64,000 nt of DNA from contig NZ_FNVQ01000001.1 of assembly GCF_900108065.1 (NCBI RefSeq), positions 868,001 to 932,000 on the forward strand. The letters run 5' to 3'. Under the pieces are notes generated by a model. That model was not told the origin of the DNA and searched no databases. It saw nothing but the letters and a program-made list of their open reading frames with translations. Made by a program: the position numbers and the translations under genes. The stretch comes from Marinobacterium lutimaris (lineage in GTDB: Bacteria; Pseudomonadota; Gammaproteobacteria; Pseudomonadales; Balneatricaceae). Positions 1-13,200 of the stretch are shown in pieces. Each line of letters begins with the position of its first letter. Position 1 is the stretch's first letter.

Positions 1-145
1 CGGTAAGCTGTGTGAGGTTGGTCGCTGCGTGTTCTTCCTGTACCGGCTCGTCAGTGGCGATAACCACCTCCTGCGAGAGAACGGCAAACAGCACAGCAAA
101 AATAAACAGCGGTAGCAGACTGCTTTTGATAACGCGTTTGATCAT
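1..145 (-). CDS. N-terminus of an exported or membrane-anchored protein (partial)
   Basis: Only the first 48 codons lie in the window; the gene continues past base 1. Translation starts at the ATG at 145-143, which overlaps the TGA stop of the upstream binding-protein gene (ATGA), so the two are probably translationally coupled. The visible N-terminus has positively charged residues (MIKRVIK), then a hydrophobic stretch of about 20 residues, then an acidic polar segment. This fits a signal peptide or a signal anchor with the following part in the periplasm. The function cannot be told from this piece. A sensor kinase or diguanylate cyclase paired with a periplasmic binding protein is one possibility, but nothing here proves it. 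Confidence 0.6.
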   Translation of the reverse strand, partial: MIKRVIKSSLLPLFIFAVLFAVLSQEVVIATDEPVQEEHAATNLTQLT

Positions 146-927
146 TGCGCAGTCTCCGCTTGCGGTTTGAAGCCGTATTTACTCAGGATCAGGAGATACT
201 CAGGTGTGGTGATAAATCGTGCGACCTCACGCTCCAACTGGTCTCTGAACGCCTCGGCCCCCTGCATTCTGCGGGAAACGGCAAGGTTGACCGGAAGCAC
301 GTAAACAGAGGGAGTCAGCACCTTGAACGCGTTTTTAACCCCGAGCTTCTCGGCGCTGCTGAGAAAGTACTGCTGGTTGTTGATGGCGAGATCAAAGGTC
401 CCCGATAACAACCCTTTCAGCTGAGCCATCGAGTCGAGCACCGGGGCTTTGGTGAGGTAATGGGTTGAGTCGAACTCAGGGCCGTAGGTCCAGCCGTAGT
501 TTACGCCGATCTTGAACTGGGCGACGCTGAGCAGCCGACCATTATATTCAATGGGACTGTCTGCCCGTGCGATAAAATCCTGGGTTTCGTAGATGTGCGG
601 TGTGGAGGTAAACAGGGCCAGCTTGTCGCGATCGGGCGTTGAGGTGAGGTTGACCATTATGTCCTGGCTGCCCGCTGCCATAGACTGCAGTGCGCCGCGC
701 ATATCCGAATACTGGGTCACCTGCGGTTCATAGCCCAGCTTTTCAAGCACCGCTGCGGCTATCTCGTAGGAGGCCCCGGTGGGTGTACCGTCCCTTTCTA
801 CGGCGTAGAAAGGATAGAAGTCTTCCGGCATCGCGATCCGGATAAGCTGTTTATCAGCGGCGGAGAGGTGTAACGAGAACATCGCCAGTATTGAGGCGAG
901 GAATAACCTGACAGCTAATTGGGCCAT
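142..927 (-). CDS. Periplasmic solute-binding protein, family 3 (amino-acid type)
   Basis: The 261-residue protein has a clear signal peptide: a basic start, a hydrophobic core around residues 5-22, and a likely cleavage site after HLSA. The mature part opens with the family-3 pattern IRIAMPEDFYPFY, then a ligand-pocket stretch (GTPTGASYEIAAAVLEKLGY), SQDIMVNLTSTPDR and a C-terminal lobe with KIGVNYGWTYG. Length and layout match SBP_bac_3 proteins, which bind amino acids or related small molecules in the periplasm. No transporter permease is visible. The overlapping downstream gene encodes an exported or membrane protein, so it could serve signalling rather than uptake. The start is the ATG at 927, preceded by GGAG six bases upstream. 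The ligand is unknown. Confidence 0.8.
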   Translation of the reverse strand: MAQLAVRLFLASILAMFSLHLSAADKQLIRIAMPEDFYPFYAVERDGTPTGASYEIAAAVLEKLGYEPQVTQYSDMRGALQSMAAGSQDIMVNLTSTPDRDKLALFTSTPHIYETQDFIARADSPIEYNGRLLSVAQFKIGVNYGWTYGPEFDSTHYLTKAPVLDSMAQLKGLLSGTFDLAINNQQYFLSSAEKLGVKNAFKVLTPSVYVLPVNLAVSRRMQGAEAFRDQLEREVARFITTPEYLLILSKYGFKPQAETAQ

Positions 928-1051
928 TTGAGCTCCGTTACGGGGGGCTTGTCGGCCAATCAGAAAGGTTCTGCTGTCCGTTTTAAGCCACTGCCCGAGT
1001 TAGAAATGCACTGATACATCTATCCCGGATGCTCAACAGGGCATTTTCCCT

Positions 1052-1066
1052 GGTAGTCCTACTACC
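1052..1066. promoter_or_regulatory. Inverted repeat upstream of the binding-protein gene
   Basis: GGTAGT and ACTACC form a perfect 6-base inverted repeat around a CCT spacer, about 125 bases before the start of the binding-protein gene. A possible operator for a dimeric regulator. The regulator is not identified and no firm promoter boxes are seen beside it. Confidence 0.3.
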
Positions 1067-1131
1067 CTCATGGTCTTATAGCATTAGCCTGTTAAATCAA
1101 CAAGCTGCTGAAATCAGGCTCCCTTCTGACT

Positions 1132-1249
1132 GCGCTTTGCAGCGCTCCGCTGTGTGGAATCTTCCGGCTTCGAACTGAAGCCGGTTCTCCTTATAGGTAA
1201 GCCCCCGGAAAAGCCTTGATAGGATGACCTACCGGGCATATCCGGGGGC
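1132..1249 (-). terminator. Stem-loop cluster downstream of the giant gene, probable termination region
   Basis: The 342 bases between the giant gene and the binding-protein gene hold three inverted repeats. GCCCCCGGA at 1201-1209 pairs with TCCGGGGGC at 1241-1249 across a 31-base loop. CCGGCTTC at 1164-1171 pairs with GAAGCCGG at 1177-1184 across 5 bases. GCGCT at 1132-1136 pairs with AGCGC at 1141-1145. None is followed by a clear T-run on the minus strand, so this is not a textbook intrinsic terminator, but the position suggests transcript end formation or 3'-end protection. No gene is seen in 928-1269. Confidence 0.4.
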
Positions 1250-1269
1250 TGGGTTTATGCACCAGGTTT

Positions 1270-4200
1270 TCAGCTTTTGCCTGTCCAGCTCCTTAAGCCT
1301 GCAGAGATCGAAGAGTGGTTTTTCGATAGCCAGGCATCCAGCTGCTCCTCCACCATCGATTGCTCCAGGCTCTTGAGACTGACTTCTTCCCCGTCGCTAT
1401 CATCGAAAATCTGATAATCCCTCAGTGGAACAGCGCTGGCGCTCAGCAGATAGTTGTAGGCCAGCGAGTCATCCGCCTGCATACCGTTGCTTAATTGGAC
1501 GGTCTGATGGTCGCTCTCCAATGGTTGCGTATCGCCTTCCAGGGTTGCGGTGATCCTTACGCCGGCAGAGAGCGTTTCGGTCATCACTCCGCTGTCATGC
1601 TCAAAACCAAGCAGGTGTCCCAACTCATGGGTTAGTACACTGAGCAGGTCCATCTGGCCTTCGGCCTGCGGTGTAGAGGCAATGGCTACGATTCCATCGG
1701 AGAGCGCAAACTCGCTGTCATCGTCAGGGGTAGCGTCGACAAACCAGCCCCAGCCCGCTGCATTGGTGTCCAGCGTGATGGTGTTGGTTGCAGTGTCGGC
1801 GGTGCCCAGGGTCAAGCCAGACAGGTCGCTGATCTCGATGTTGACCTGCTTCAGAATCAGCCGGTACTTGGCGTCCAACTGCTGCTGATTCAACCAGTAC
1901 TCCTTGGCTTGAGCCAGGATGAGGTTCACATCTTCGATCTGCAGAATCGAGCCGGTGTCAGCTTCGCTCGGCGCAGCCTCCGCCATCATTGCGGATATCG
2001 CTTTATTCTCCGGGTGGGCCTGCTGATCGCCACGGGTCAGATTGCCGCTGACGAACAGCACGACCTTGCCAGCGCTGTCGATGATCTCGATCTGGGCAAA
2101 GTCGTTGAAGCCAGGCTCACCGGCATCGGTAAAGATAAAGCGTACGATGTAGCCATCCACGTTGTTAAAGCGACCTATGCCTTCACCAATCAGTGTATCC
2201 GCCGGGGCGCTGCGCGGCAGATGGTTGATGCTGGGGTCGTCGTAGGCAGTTATCGCCGTCAGCGTCTCAAGGTGGAAACTGTTCCCATCGAAGTTGACCT
2301 GCAGATTATTCGGCCCGATCAGGGGATCTGAATGTAGTTCAAAGCCATGGGTTACCCGCATGCCCGCGTCAGTGAAAATACTTCCGCCACCGGTCATGCG
2401 AACGCCGCCCTGTTCCGTTTCAGTGGCACGGTAATGAGCCGGATCACTGCTCCAGACCAGGTCTCCCGTTAACGGATCGGTGCCGTTCACCGTGGCCAGG
2501 TTGACGTGGAAACCAACCCGAACCGCATCGTTATATACGCCCTCTGAGGTGAAGACCCAGGTCTCGCCCGGATCGAGCAGCCCGTTACGGTTAACGTCGC
2601 CCTCAATGAACTTGCCCTGAGTCACTGCGATCGGGGTGAAATCATCACTCAGATCGTTGGTTGCCGCATCGTCCAGCAGTTGGATATCGGCCAGTGAGTC
2701 GGTACCGGTGTTGGTCACCAGGTAGGTGAATACCGGAATGCTACCCGCCTCGACCTGAGCCGGGTTGGCCGCATCGTTGGCGTCTTTACCGTTAATCAGT
2801 TTGACCAGTGATATACCCGGTTCGGTGCCGTAGTAATGCGCCAGATCCTCATCGCTGTGCTGCTCATCGAACTCGTCGATCGCCACAACTTCAACGGTGT
2901 TCATCTGCTGGCCCTGTTCAGCCTTGGCATCGATCACCGGCTCGGAGGTGTAAATCCACACCTCGTCAGGATCGAGCCGGCGATCGCCATCCTTATCACC
3001 GGATAGATAGACCGGGGTAAATCCATCTGAATCCTGAATACTGATGATTTCCAACTCAGTATCGCCCTGGTTGAACACCTGGTAGGTCCAGACGATATCG
3101 GTGCCGATCTGCAGTATCGGCCCAGTCGGCGTATCTGCATCCTCGGCACGGGTTGGATTCTCTTTGTCTACCGCATTGATCGCCTTTTCTACCCTGATGG
3201 CAGAAACCAGACCCTTGTAGCTGGCAGAATCGTTGTCTGCTGCGAATTGTCCGGTTTCCGGCTCGGTGGCGATAACACGCACCTGGTTGGTATGCAGGCC
3301 GGCCTTGGCTGTCGCACCCTCCAGCGGCGTTCCCTCAGTGGTGTATTGCCATACCTCATCCAGATCCAGCAGTCCGTCCTGGTTGAGGTCGCCGATATTA
3401 AAGCCGTCGACCGTTACCGCCGTGGGCGTGAAATCATCGCTGGGATCGTCCGGGGTATGAGCATCATCCACCAGAGAACTGACAACCAGTGCCATGTTGC
3501 CGGTATTGCGCACCAGGTAGGTCCAGGTCAGCTCGGCGCCTTCGCTCAGCTCCAAAGGAGCATTCGGATCGTCGGCATCTTCAGCAACGGTCGGCTGCAG
3601 CGGATCGACAGCGTTGATCGCCTTCTCCACATCGATACCGGCCACTGCGCCGAAGATATTAGCCGGGTCGTCGTCGTACAGCGTAACCCCGGTCCGGGTG
3701 TTGGTTGCACTGGCCAGCGCCCAGTTGGTGTAAGCGCCTGCGCTGACCACGTCGGTATACTGGAAGATCCAGGTCTCGTTATGATCCAGGCGGCCATCGC
3801 CGTTTCTATCACCACTGATGTAGATGGGTACGAAGTCATCCGAAGGATCACCCGGCGTACCGGCATCGTCGATGAGGCTCACATTATAAAGCGGGTCACG
3901 TCCGTTGGTGCTGAGCTCATAACTGAACACCACCTCGGAACCCACAGCCAATATAACCGGATCCCCGGGATCATTTGCATCTTCTGAGTTGGCGTACTTA
4001 ACCAGTTTAAGTCCATCAAAACTGCCGTAGTAGTGCGCCAGATCGGTATCGCTATCCGGGGTGCCGGTCAACTGGTCGCTGACCTCTACACTGGCCAGGT
4101 TAACGTACTGCCCCTCTACGACGATTCCTTCAGTGCTGAACAGCCAGACCTCGCCCGGATTGACCAGACCATCAGCATTCAGATCGCCAATGTTAATGCC

Positions 4201-7200
4201 GTCGATTTCCACGGCTATCGGTTCAAAGTCATCAGTTGTATCGGCATCGGTCCCGGCGTCATCCCAGAGTGCATCGATGACGAATGCCTGTTGACCTTCA
4301 TTGATTACACGGTAGGTCCAGGTGACCGTATCGCCGATGGTCAGAATGGGGCCTGTGGGTGAATCCGCATCCTCAGCGGCTGTTGGCGCCAGGGCATCGG
4401 CCGCATTGACCGCTTTCTCCAGACGAACTTCGGGGGGCACATCTATAGTGCTGTAGTAGCTCGCCGCGTCCCTGTCGGTATAGATTTCCCCGGTCACAAC
4501 GTCGGTCGCTTGCGCCATTACCCAGTTGGTGTAGTAGATCGGCTCGGCCACATAGTCATCGAACTCTGTACCTGCAGAGGTGAACATCCAGGTCTCGCCC
4601 GGATCGATCAGCTCATTCTGGTTGATATCGCCAATATTGAACCCGCTCAGATCCACCTGGGCATTAGGCGTGAAGTCGTCGCTGAGGTCGTTCGGGGTGC
4701 CTGCATCGTCAGTGATTGAGGTCAGCTCGAAGGCAGTATCACCGTCATTGATCACCTGGTAGGTCCAGGTGATCGGAGTCCCGGGCGCCAGGTAAATGCC
4801 CGGCTGTTGGTCGGCATCCTCACCATTTATCGCTTTCTCTACACGCAGTTTGGGATCCTGATCGATGATGCCGCCATAGTAGTAGGCCGGATCCTCGTCA
4901 CTGTAGGTTGTGCCGGTCTCCCGGTCGATCACCTCAACCCGGGCAATATTGACGTACTGTCCGGCGGTGGCGATGCCAACGGCGCGATAGACCCAGATCT
5001 CATTACTATCGATCAGGTGGTCGCGGTCGGTATCGCCGATGTTGTAATCGATGCCGTCAACGGTCAGGGTCACCGCCTCCGGTTCGAAATCGTCGCCGCT
5101 GAAACCGGCAGTACCCGCATCATCGATCAGCGACAGCAGCTCGACTTCCACATCGGAATTATTGGTTACCAGGTAGGTCCAGGTGACTTCAGTGCCTGGA
5201 TCCACGTTAACACCCGGAGCGGTATTAGCATCCTGCCCGTTGACCAGTTTCTGCAGCACCACACCGCTAATTGTCACCACATCACAGACGCAACCACAGT
5301 GTGGCGGATTGTCCATATCCTCTTTGCCACCTTGGGTATCACGCTGAACGCCGCCGATATTGCCCGGCTGAGGATCACGTGGGCCGCCGGTCTGGTCGTT
5401 CCACTCCGCATCGTCCTGGTCCACCAGACCGAGCTCGCCGTTTGGCTCAGTGAGGGTCGCATCCGCGCCCTCGCGAAGACCCAGGTCAGCTATAAATGCC
5501 TTGGTATCGGGCATCAACAGACGGTTCACGGTAGGTGCGCCAAAGGGACCGAAAGGCACGATGAAGGTGTTGAACTCGCCGGTCCAGTCAAACAGACGGT
5601 CCCCGCCGGTATTGGCCATCAATACATCCAGACCGGCACCGCCGTAGGCGAAGTCAGCATCGGCAAAGATCGGATCATCCGGGCGGTTGTTGAGACCTGC
5701 GTTGGTATCCATGTTGTCATCGGCGTTCAGGTAGTCATCACCACGACCACCAAACATGCGGTCTGCATTGGTACCTCCGACAATCCAGTCGTTGCCCAGG
5801 TCGCCGAATAGGCGGTCGATGCCGTCGTCACTTTTAACCGGGGCTCCGTCGACCAACAGGAGTTCTCCGGTGCTCTCGTCGACCCAGTAGCTGTCGAAGT
5901 TGAGCAGGAAGCCTTCGATGCGAGTGCGCGGATTGTCGGCGTCATAGGCGGCGAACTTGCGCGTTACGCTGTCATAACCCAGCGGGTTGGTTGGGTCATA
6001 TCCCAGTGCGACCTCGGTTTGAGGCGCCTCAGTGTAGAACTCGCGCAGAGCCTCAGCTCCGGAGATGGCATCATCACCGGCACCACCGTGAATGTAGTCA
6101 CAACCCAGACCGCCGTAGATGACATCGTTTCCGCCCTGATCAAAGGCGGTCAGGTCGACCGCCTTGAACAGCGTACCGGTTATATTCACAACGGCGCCGA
6201 TAAAGGGTCCGCGAGTTTCGAGCAGTGTCTGCTGGTTGGCCACGAACAGGCCGTTCAGCGACTCGGTCAGGCCGTTGCGACTGGTCAGAATCTTGCCATC
6301 GTCGCCGAGGATGCCGTCGTCGCCGGCACCGCCATAGAGACGGTCATGGCCGCTACCACCGTAGATGTCATCGTTCTGAGCTTCGCCGAAGATCACATCG
6401 TTACCGGTCATGCCGTGCAGGATGTCATCGCCGGATTCGCCGTGGATCAGATCGTCCTCACCCCGATCAGCGCTGGCGCGCTCTCCCTCGGTGTAATCCA
6501 GCAGGGTGAAAGCACGCGGGATCACCTTATGCCCCGCGCCGGAAAGGTCATAGTTGAAGATCAGGAATGCCGGCTCCGCAGCGGGCTCTCCGTTGGTACC
6601 GACGAGACGATAGATATTGCCGTTATCGCCAAGGATTACGTCCGCATCACGGGAGTGCGCATCATCACTGGGCATGCAGTCACACTTAACGAGCCCGGTA
6701 TTGTTACGATCCAGACGGCTGCCCGCCCCGCCAAACAGGGTATCGCTACCGGTAGGTCGCAGGGACGGGGCCACCAGACTGAACAGGTTTGAGCTGTCGC
6801 CAATCAGGTCGTCCTGACCCAGGTTGCCAAAGATCAGGTCGTTGCCACCGTTACCTTCGATGTAGTCGTCGCCATCGCTGCCGACACCGCCAAAATCCTC
6901 CACCGAGGCCCGTGTAGAGCGTGCATTGACGGTGAGGTTGCCGTAGATGTCGATGACAGAGCCATCACCCTGCAGATCGTCATCACCCAATTGGCCGAAG
7001 ATCACATCGTCACCTGCACCGCCGGCGATTGAGTCGTTGCCGAAGGTATTAATCAGCGGAGTATCGTTATGGTCATACAGGCGTATATAGCGCTCCACCG
7101 TACCGGTCGGGTTGACCTGCGCTTCGCCAGTAATCTGAGCGACGCCATCTCCGTTATAGATGATTTGGCCGGCGAGCACCTGCATACGCACGCTGATGGG

Positions 7201-10200
7201 TGCTCCTGTGCGCAGAATGTCGGCGTTGTCCCCGGCGATGGTATCGTTGCCGGTACCGCCCTCGATCAGGTCGTCGCCATCCTGGCCACCCAGGTTGTTG
7301 TCAGAGGTTGCGTCGGTTGCAGCCAGGTTGCCGTTATGACCGCCGATGATGTCATCGTCGCCTGCGCCGCCCAGGAGCTTGTCCCCCGCCTGGCCGCCAA
7401 GCAGGATGTCATCACCCTCGCCTCCGCGAATCAGGTCCACACCGCCACCATCAGTGTTCAGCGTATCGATGGAGGTCCAGGTGAACGGATGCAGCGGACG
7501 CACATTCGGGGTTAGAGACAGGGCGGAATCCAGATTCATGTCCAGCGGCAGCAGCGCCAGATCAAGCAGCCCTTCATTACCGTACTTGTCTCTGGCCTCA
7601 ATCTTGCCGTGATCACCGAAGATCAGGTCATTGCCGCTCAGGCCGTCAATCACATCGCCGGCAGTGCCGCCAAGCAGAATATCGTTGCCGCTGCCGCCGG
7701 AGATGCGATCGGCGCCACCGAGGTTTGGATCAGAGGTGCTGATGATGTCGATATCGCTACGATCCAGATCGCCGAAGGTCGTTGCCGGATCCCGCTTGGC
7801 CAGGACATAGTCGATAAAGCCATGGTCGCCGAGAACGATATCCAGACCATTGCCTGCACGGATCCTGTCACCGCCGTTACCGCCGAGGATGCGGTCGTTG
7901 CCGATACCGCCGTAGATGAGATCATCGGCACCGTTGGTTGGCGCGGCTGTTTCGATGCGCTCGATACGACCCACGGTCTGCAGGGTCTGTGGGCGGGAGT
8001 CAACGGCCGGTGGTGTGTTGAGCTGGCCGGGCGTCCAGGTGATACGGGCACCCGCCACGTCCTGGCTAATTACGCCGTGATCACCGAAGATCACGTCAGC
8101 AAAATCACTGATTTGGCTGCTGCTCAGACTACCCGCACCTTCGCCAATCAGGGTGTCTTCGCCAGCCAGTAGATGGTCGATCACATCGAAGGTGCCGACC
8201 GGAACAGCTCCCTGCTGGGTCACCATGCTCAGTTCGCGGGTGATTACATCAACATTGAAGCCCGAGTCGCCGTAGATCAGGTCGGCGCCGCGCTGTCCTT
8301 CAATGTGGTCATCCCCACTGCCGCCGGCAAGGCGATCGCCGGTCTGGCTGCCATAAATGGTATCGTCGCCGGCACCGCCGTAGGCGTTGATGCCAATGGT
8401 CTGCAGGCTTCCACTGGCATCAGTGCCGGACAGCAGGCGAGCATCGATAACATCATTACCGAACCAGTTGAAGAATCCTGCCAGCGGGAAGGTGTAGAAC
8501 GGCGTGCCATTGCCGACCAGCGTTCCCCAGGGCTTGGTACCGAAGTCGGCGGTAGACATCACGGTCGGATCGCCCTGATACCAGGTGCCGTCCTGGGATG
8601 TATCGCCATAAACCACCAGCGGAGAGTCTTCTCCGCCACCACCGGTAATGATGATGGTGTCACCACCCACACGGGTCATGTCGGTGTCGACAGTCTGTAT
8701 GCTGCTGTAGGGGTCGGGAACCTGGTTACGTGAATGTCCCTTGGGATCGTAAACGCCAAGCAAGTGCTCGTCTCCATCCGCAAGAGCTACGGAGGTGCCC
8801 GCCACCTTCATGACGTTGCCGCTGAGGTTGGTGATTTGACCGGCCTGCACGCCGTCATAAAGAATCGTCTGACCAACCTCGAATCCGTAATCGGACCATG
8901 AGAGGCCATCGGTACGGATAATCGTTGTGTTTGTTCCTCCATCGACGCGAGCCACCGCGAATGCGGCTTCAACCTGCAACAGGGAGTTACCGCCGCCGTG
9001 GATGGTGGTAATACCGCCATGCAGCGCCGCCACACCGGTGGACAGGTCGATACCCGGATTGAGGGTGCCGCTGACGGTAAAGGTATCGTTACCTTCGCCG
9101 AGCAGTACGTTGACCACCTCGATGGTGCTGTAGCCGCCATCGGTCACCACATTGCCGTCGTCATCGAGAGTGAGAGTACCGAAGGAGATACCGCCGTCTA
9201 CCTTCATCGGCTCGCCGAACGCTGTTTCAGCAAAACCCTGCTGGGTGAAGTCGAGACCCGCAGACATGTTCAGGCCGGTGATGCTGGTGGAGGTCATCTC
9301 ACCTACCAGGTTCTCAATGCTGGAATCCGCGTAGACGTTGAGCACATCGACCTGGGTCGCCTCGGATGGCTGTTGCGGAATGGCAAAGAACGGGCCGTTG
9401 GTTTCGCCCGGTAACATAAGCGCCGGCTGCAGCGACCGATCCGCACCGGTGGTGCCGCCTTCGACCTGTAGAGGTCCCTGCAAGCCACCCAGCAGGTGCG
9501 GCTGCTTGGCGAAGTTTATGACGCTCTCAGCTCCTTCCTGCAGCTGGTAATCCGGGTCCGCTGCCAGGTTGACGGTAACCGGCAGATACCAGTTATCGGC
9601 AGTAAAGGTCACCTGCGGTGCCCACTGGGTGACGGTGATCTGCCCGCTGGACAGGCTCGGAGTATAAGTAGCAGTGAGCGTGAGCTGGTCGAGCTTATCG
9701 CTGCTGGTCCCGTGGATCAGCTGAATCTTGTAGACAGCGCCCGTTGTCGCGTTGTTGAAACGCACCAGCTGCCCTTCCAGGAAACCATCATCGAGCCAGC
9801 TTGATCCATCCGTGCGGGTGAGAGTACGACTCGCGGCGTCCCAGCTGATGTTACCGGTGTACAGGCCGTGCAGCGGCGTACCGATAGCGGCCAGTTGAAC
9901 GCGGCTGTCGGTCAGAACATTAGTCTGGCCATCGGACAAAACGGAAATTTTTACTTCGGCTTTCGGCGCCTTGGTCAGGCGCAGGCTGTACTCATCGGTC
10001 TGTGAGGTATCACTGGCATTGACCAGGGTAGAGCCGTCTTTCGGAACAACCACCACACCGGCGGAATCGTTATCCAGCACTTTGACATAGAGACTTTCAG
10101 GTGTTGCTCCAGTACTGGCATCGTCGTAGCGGCTGTCGCTGGTCAGCGCGGCATTGATGCTGTGGGTGATAACCGTGGTGTGCGGGTCTTGTCGCGCTGA

Positions 10201-13200
10201 GTCATCAAAGGCGTTAAGGGTAATCAGGACATCGCTGGAGTCGGTCGCCGTGAAGGTCACGCGATACACACCGGGCGTGGTACCGCTCTGCGGTGTAACC
10301 GTGATAAAGCGCAAGTCTGTGCTCGACAGCCATACCCGCGCATTGCCGGTGCTGATATCCACCGTTACCGTTTGGCCGGCAGCAGGCGGGATCGCCAGGT
10401 GGATTTTGTATTGATCGGTAATGCCGGTGGTTGCATCACCCTCCAGCACAATCGACTGGTTATCTTCATTGCCGGTTGCCGGGTCCACCGCAATCAGGTT
10501 GATGGCGGCTTGATCGATATCGTACACATCAACCTCGACATTGCGCACGCTGGCGTTGTCGAAAATGGGATCCGCACTTATCACGCTGTGGCTTATGGCC
10601 ACCGTACGGTCGCCCTCAGGGAGGCCATCGGTCGGCGCCAGCACATAGACGGTCTTGGCTTCGGTTTCACCCGGCGCAAAGTGCAGCACTATGGCTCTTT
10701 TCTCAACCTGCGTCGGTTGCGTTCCCGGAACGTAGTTGTCGACGAAGTGCCGATAGAAATCGCTCGGGTCCTCCGATACCCAGATGGAATCCCCACCCAG
10801 GAGCTGTTCATCAAATGAAGACCGCCCAGCACTGATGGTCACGTAGACATCCTCGGAGGATGCCTGGGCCAGGGACACGGTGTAGGTATCGTAACCGACT
10901 CCCTCGGTGACCGAAGTAAAACCAGCACTTTCAGTGATGATCACGGCGCCCTGGGTCGGGCGTGCAACGCTCAGGTTGATGCCGTCGATGACCATGCCGT
11001 TGTAATCGAAATCGTCAGAGGTCACCAGGTGGTTGATGGCGCCGCTGGTACCTTCCACATCCTGGGCGAACACGCTGCCGATAACATCACCACCAACATT
11101 GATGGTGTCACTGCCCAGGCCACCGATTACGCGCGTTACCACACCCGCCGGTGTCGAAAGGACGTCGAAGGAGTCGTTACCCTCTAGTCCGTCGATCTCT
11201 ACGACCTCGATATTTTCGTAGCTCACATTCAGGCCGGCGCCGTAGATCGCTTCGTCAGTGATTACGATGTGATCGGCATACTCAGTACCGAGTACCACCA
11301 GCTTGTCGAAGCCCGACCCGCCATCGACGGAGACCGGCGCATTGATGTTGTACTGCACCTGGTTCTGGCCGGCGCCGGTACGGATATCGGTTTGTGCCGC
11401 AGTAGAGAAACTGCTGGTCAGTGCCGGCAGCGCGACATTGGTCTCTGGATGCCCGGCATCATAATTCTGCCACCAGATACCATCGTGGTAGGTGGCTATC
11501 TTGGTCTCACCGCCATCCTCATAAGTTTTTGTATCCCCTTCTTTGTCGTTGCCATCGCCGGTATCGGCCAGGGCCAGGGCACGGACGGTAAACAGGTCGT
11601 TGCCGGCATCGCCTTCCAGGCGAAGCACTGCCTGGTTGGAGTAGACGCTGAAAGAGTCGTTTCCTGAGCCGCCCTGGGCAACCAGGGCCGAGCTGTTGCC
11701 TTTGGAGAGCCAACCCCGGGTAGTCGCTACGGTGGCGAACACATCGTTTTCTGCCAGCTGCGCTGCGGTATCACGCTTGGTGCCATACAGCTGTCCAATC
11801 TGAAAGCTGTCATCACCGGCACCCCCGTCCAGCGTGGTGATAGCGCTGTTGTCGTCAGTGGCAAAGTAATCGTTGCCGCCCAGGCCAAATACGTTGAGGC
11901 GGCCGTTGATGGCCGAATCATAGTTGATGCGTTCAACGGCGCTGGATGATCCCGCCCGTGCATCTGCCACACTGCCGTGCAGCAGGGCAACAAACGCCGG
12001 CCGATCGGCAATCTCATCGCCACCCAGACCACCGATGGCGGTCAGCCCGCGCAACAGGAAAATATCGTCGGTGGCGTACGGCAGCCCCTGATTATCGGGG
12101 TCACTGCCATTCAGCGTGGAGTCAAAGCCATAGATCGACAGTTCATCCACCCCGTCATCGGGCGCACCGGTGTCCAGCACGTTGATGATGTAGTTGCGGT
12201 CTTCGTTCTGGCTACCCTGGGTTAGGATGATGTATTGGTCAGCAGCGGACTGGCCATCCAGGGTCAGAGTACCTACCGTCATGGATTGCAGTTTGTAGAC
12301 GGTGAAAATGTCTTCGCCGTCACCACTTGGCGCGGTAGTGTTGGCCGGTGTCTTGAGGTTGCTGCCGTAGACTCGCGTATAACCGCCGAGCGTGGTTTGA
12401 TCGAAGGTAATGCGGTCCACGTCGGTAAAACCGAAGATACTGGTAACCTTGCCGGTTCCTGGTGTCAGCGTGCCCACCAGGGTGGTGTTGGTGCCATAGC
12501 CAAAATCGCCATTGCCGGTACCGTTGTTCAGGTCATCCAGGTAGATATCGATGCTGCCACCGGCGCTGATGGTAGTGTTCACGTGGTCGATCAGGTCGTC
12601 ACCGATCCGCAATACCACCCAACCACCAGCGCGGATGTAACCGTCACTGACCGTGCGAGGGGAGTCCTCGGCAAACAGCACGCTGCCACTGGCCAGCAGA
12701 TCAAGATCCTCGTTCAGAGAGTTCGCATTTGTGCTCTCACGTACGGTGAGATGGATGTTGCCGCCCCCGAAAGTGGCTGGATGGATCGGAGTCCGTGCCT
12801 GCACCAGACGCAGGGTGCCAGCTACCTCGGTGACATAGATGTCGTTGCTAGCCTCCAGGCCCACATCACCGACACCTCTGCGGCGGGAGTTGATGTCGAT
12901 GTCACCACCGTTGCCGGATGCCTGACCGATGCTGCCGCCATTGGCCTGCATATCGATAGAGTTTGCGATCACCACTGCACCATCGGTCACCAGGCCCGCG
13001 CCAGCACGTGCGTCGATAATTGAACCCGAAAGCGTTACCAGCGCTGCATTGCCACGGCTGGAATCAACACGATTCAGACGCAGATCACTGCTGGTCTCGG
13101 TGAGGTAGATGCCACCATATGCGACTGCGGTCAAAGTGCCGTTGGTTGGGTTGGAGGAATCGATCTCGAGGAAGTTTTTCGATGTGCCGATGCTGCCGCC

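Noticed and set aside
1201-1249. Long stem-loop as a riboswitch
   Set aside because: It lies downstream of the giant gene and I cannot match the loop to a known class such as c-di-GMP-I. Kept only as part of the termination region.
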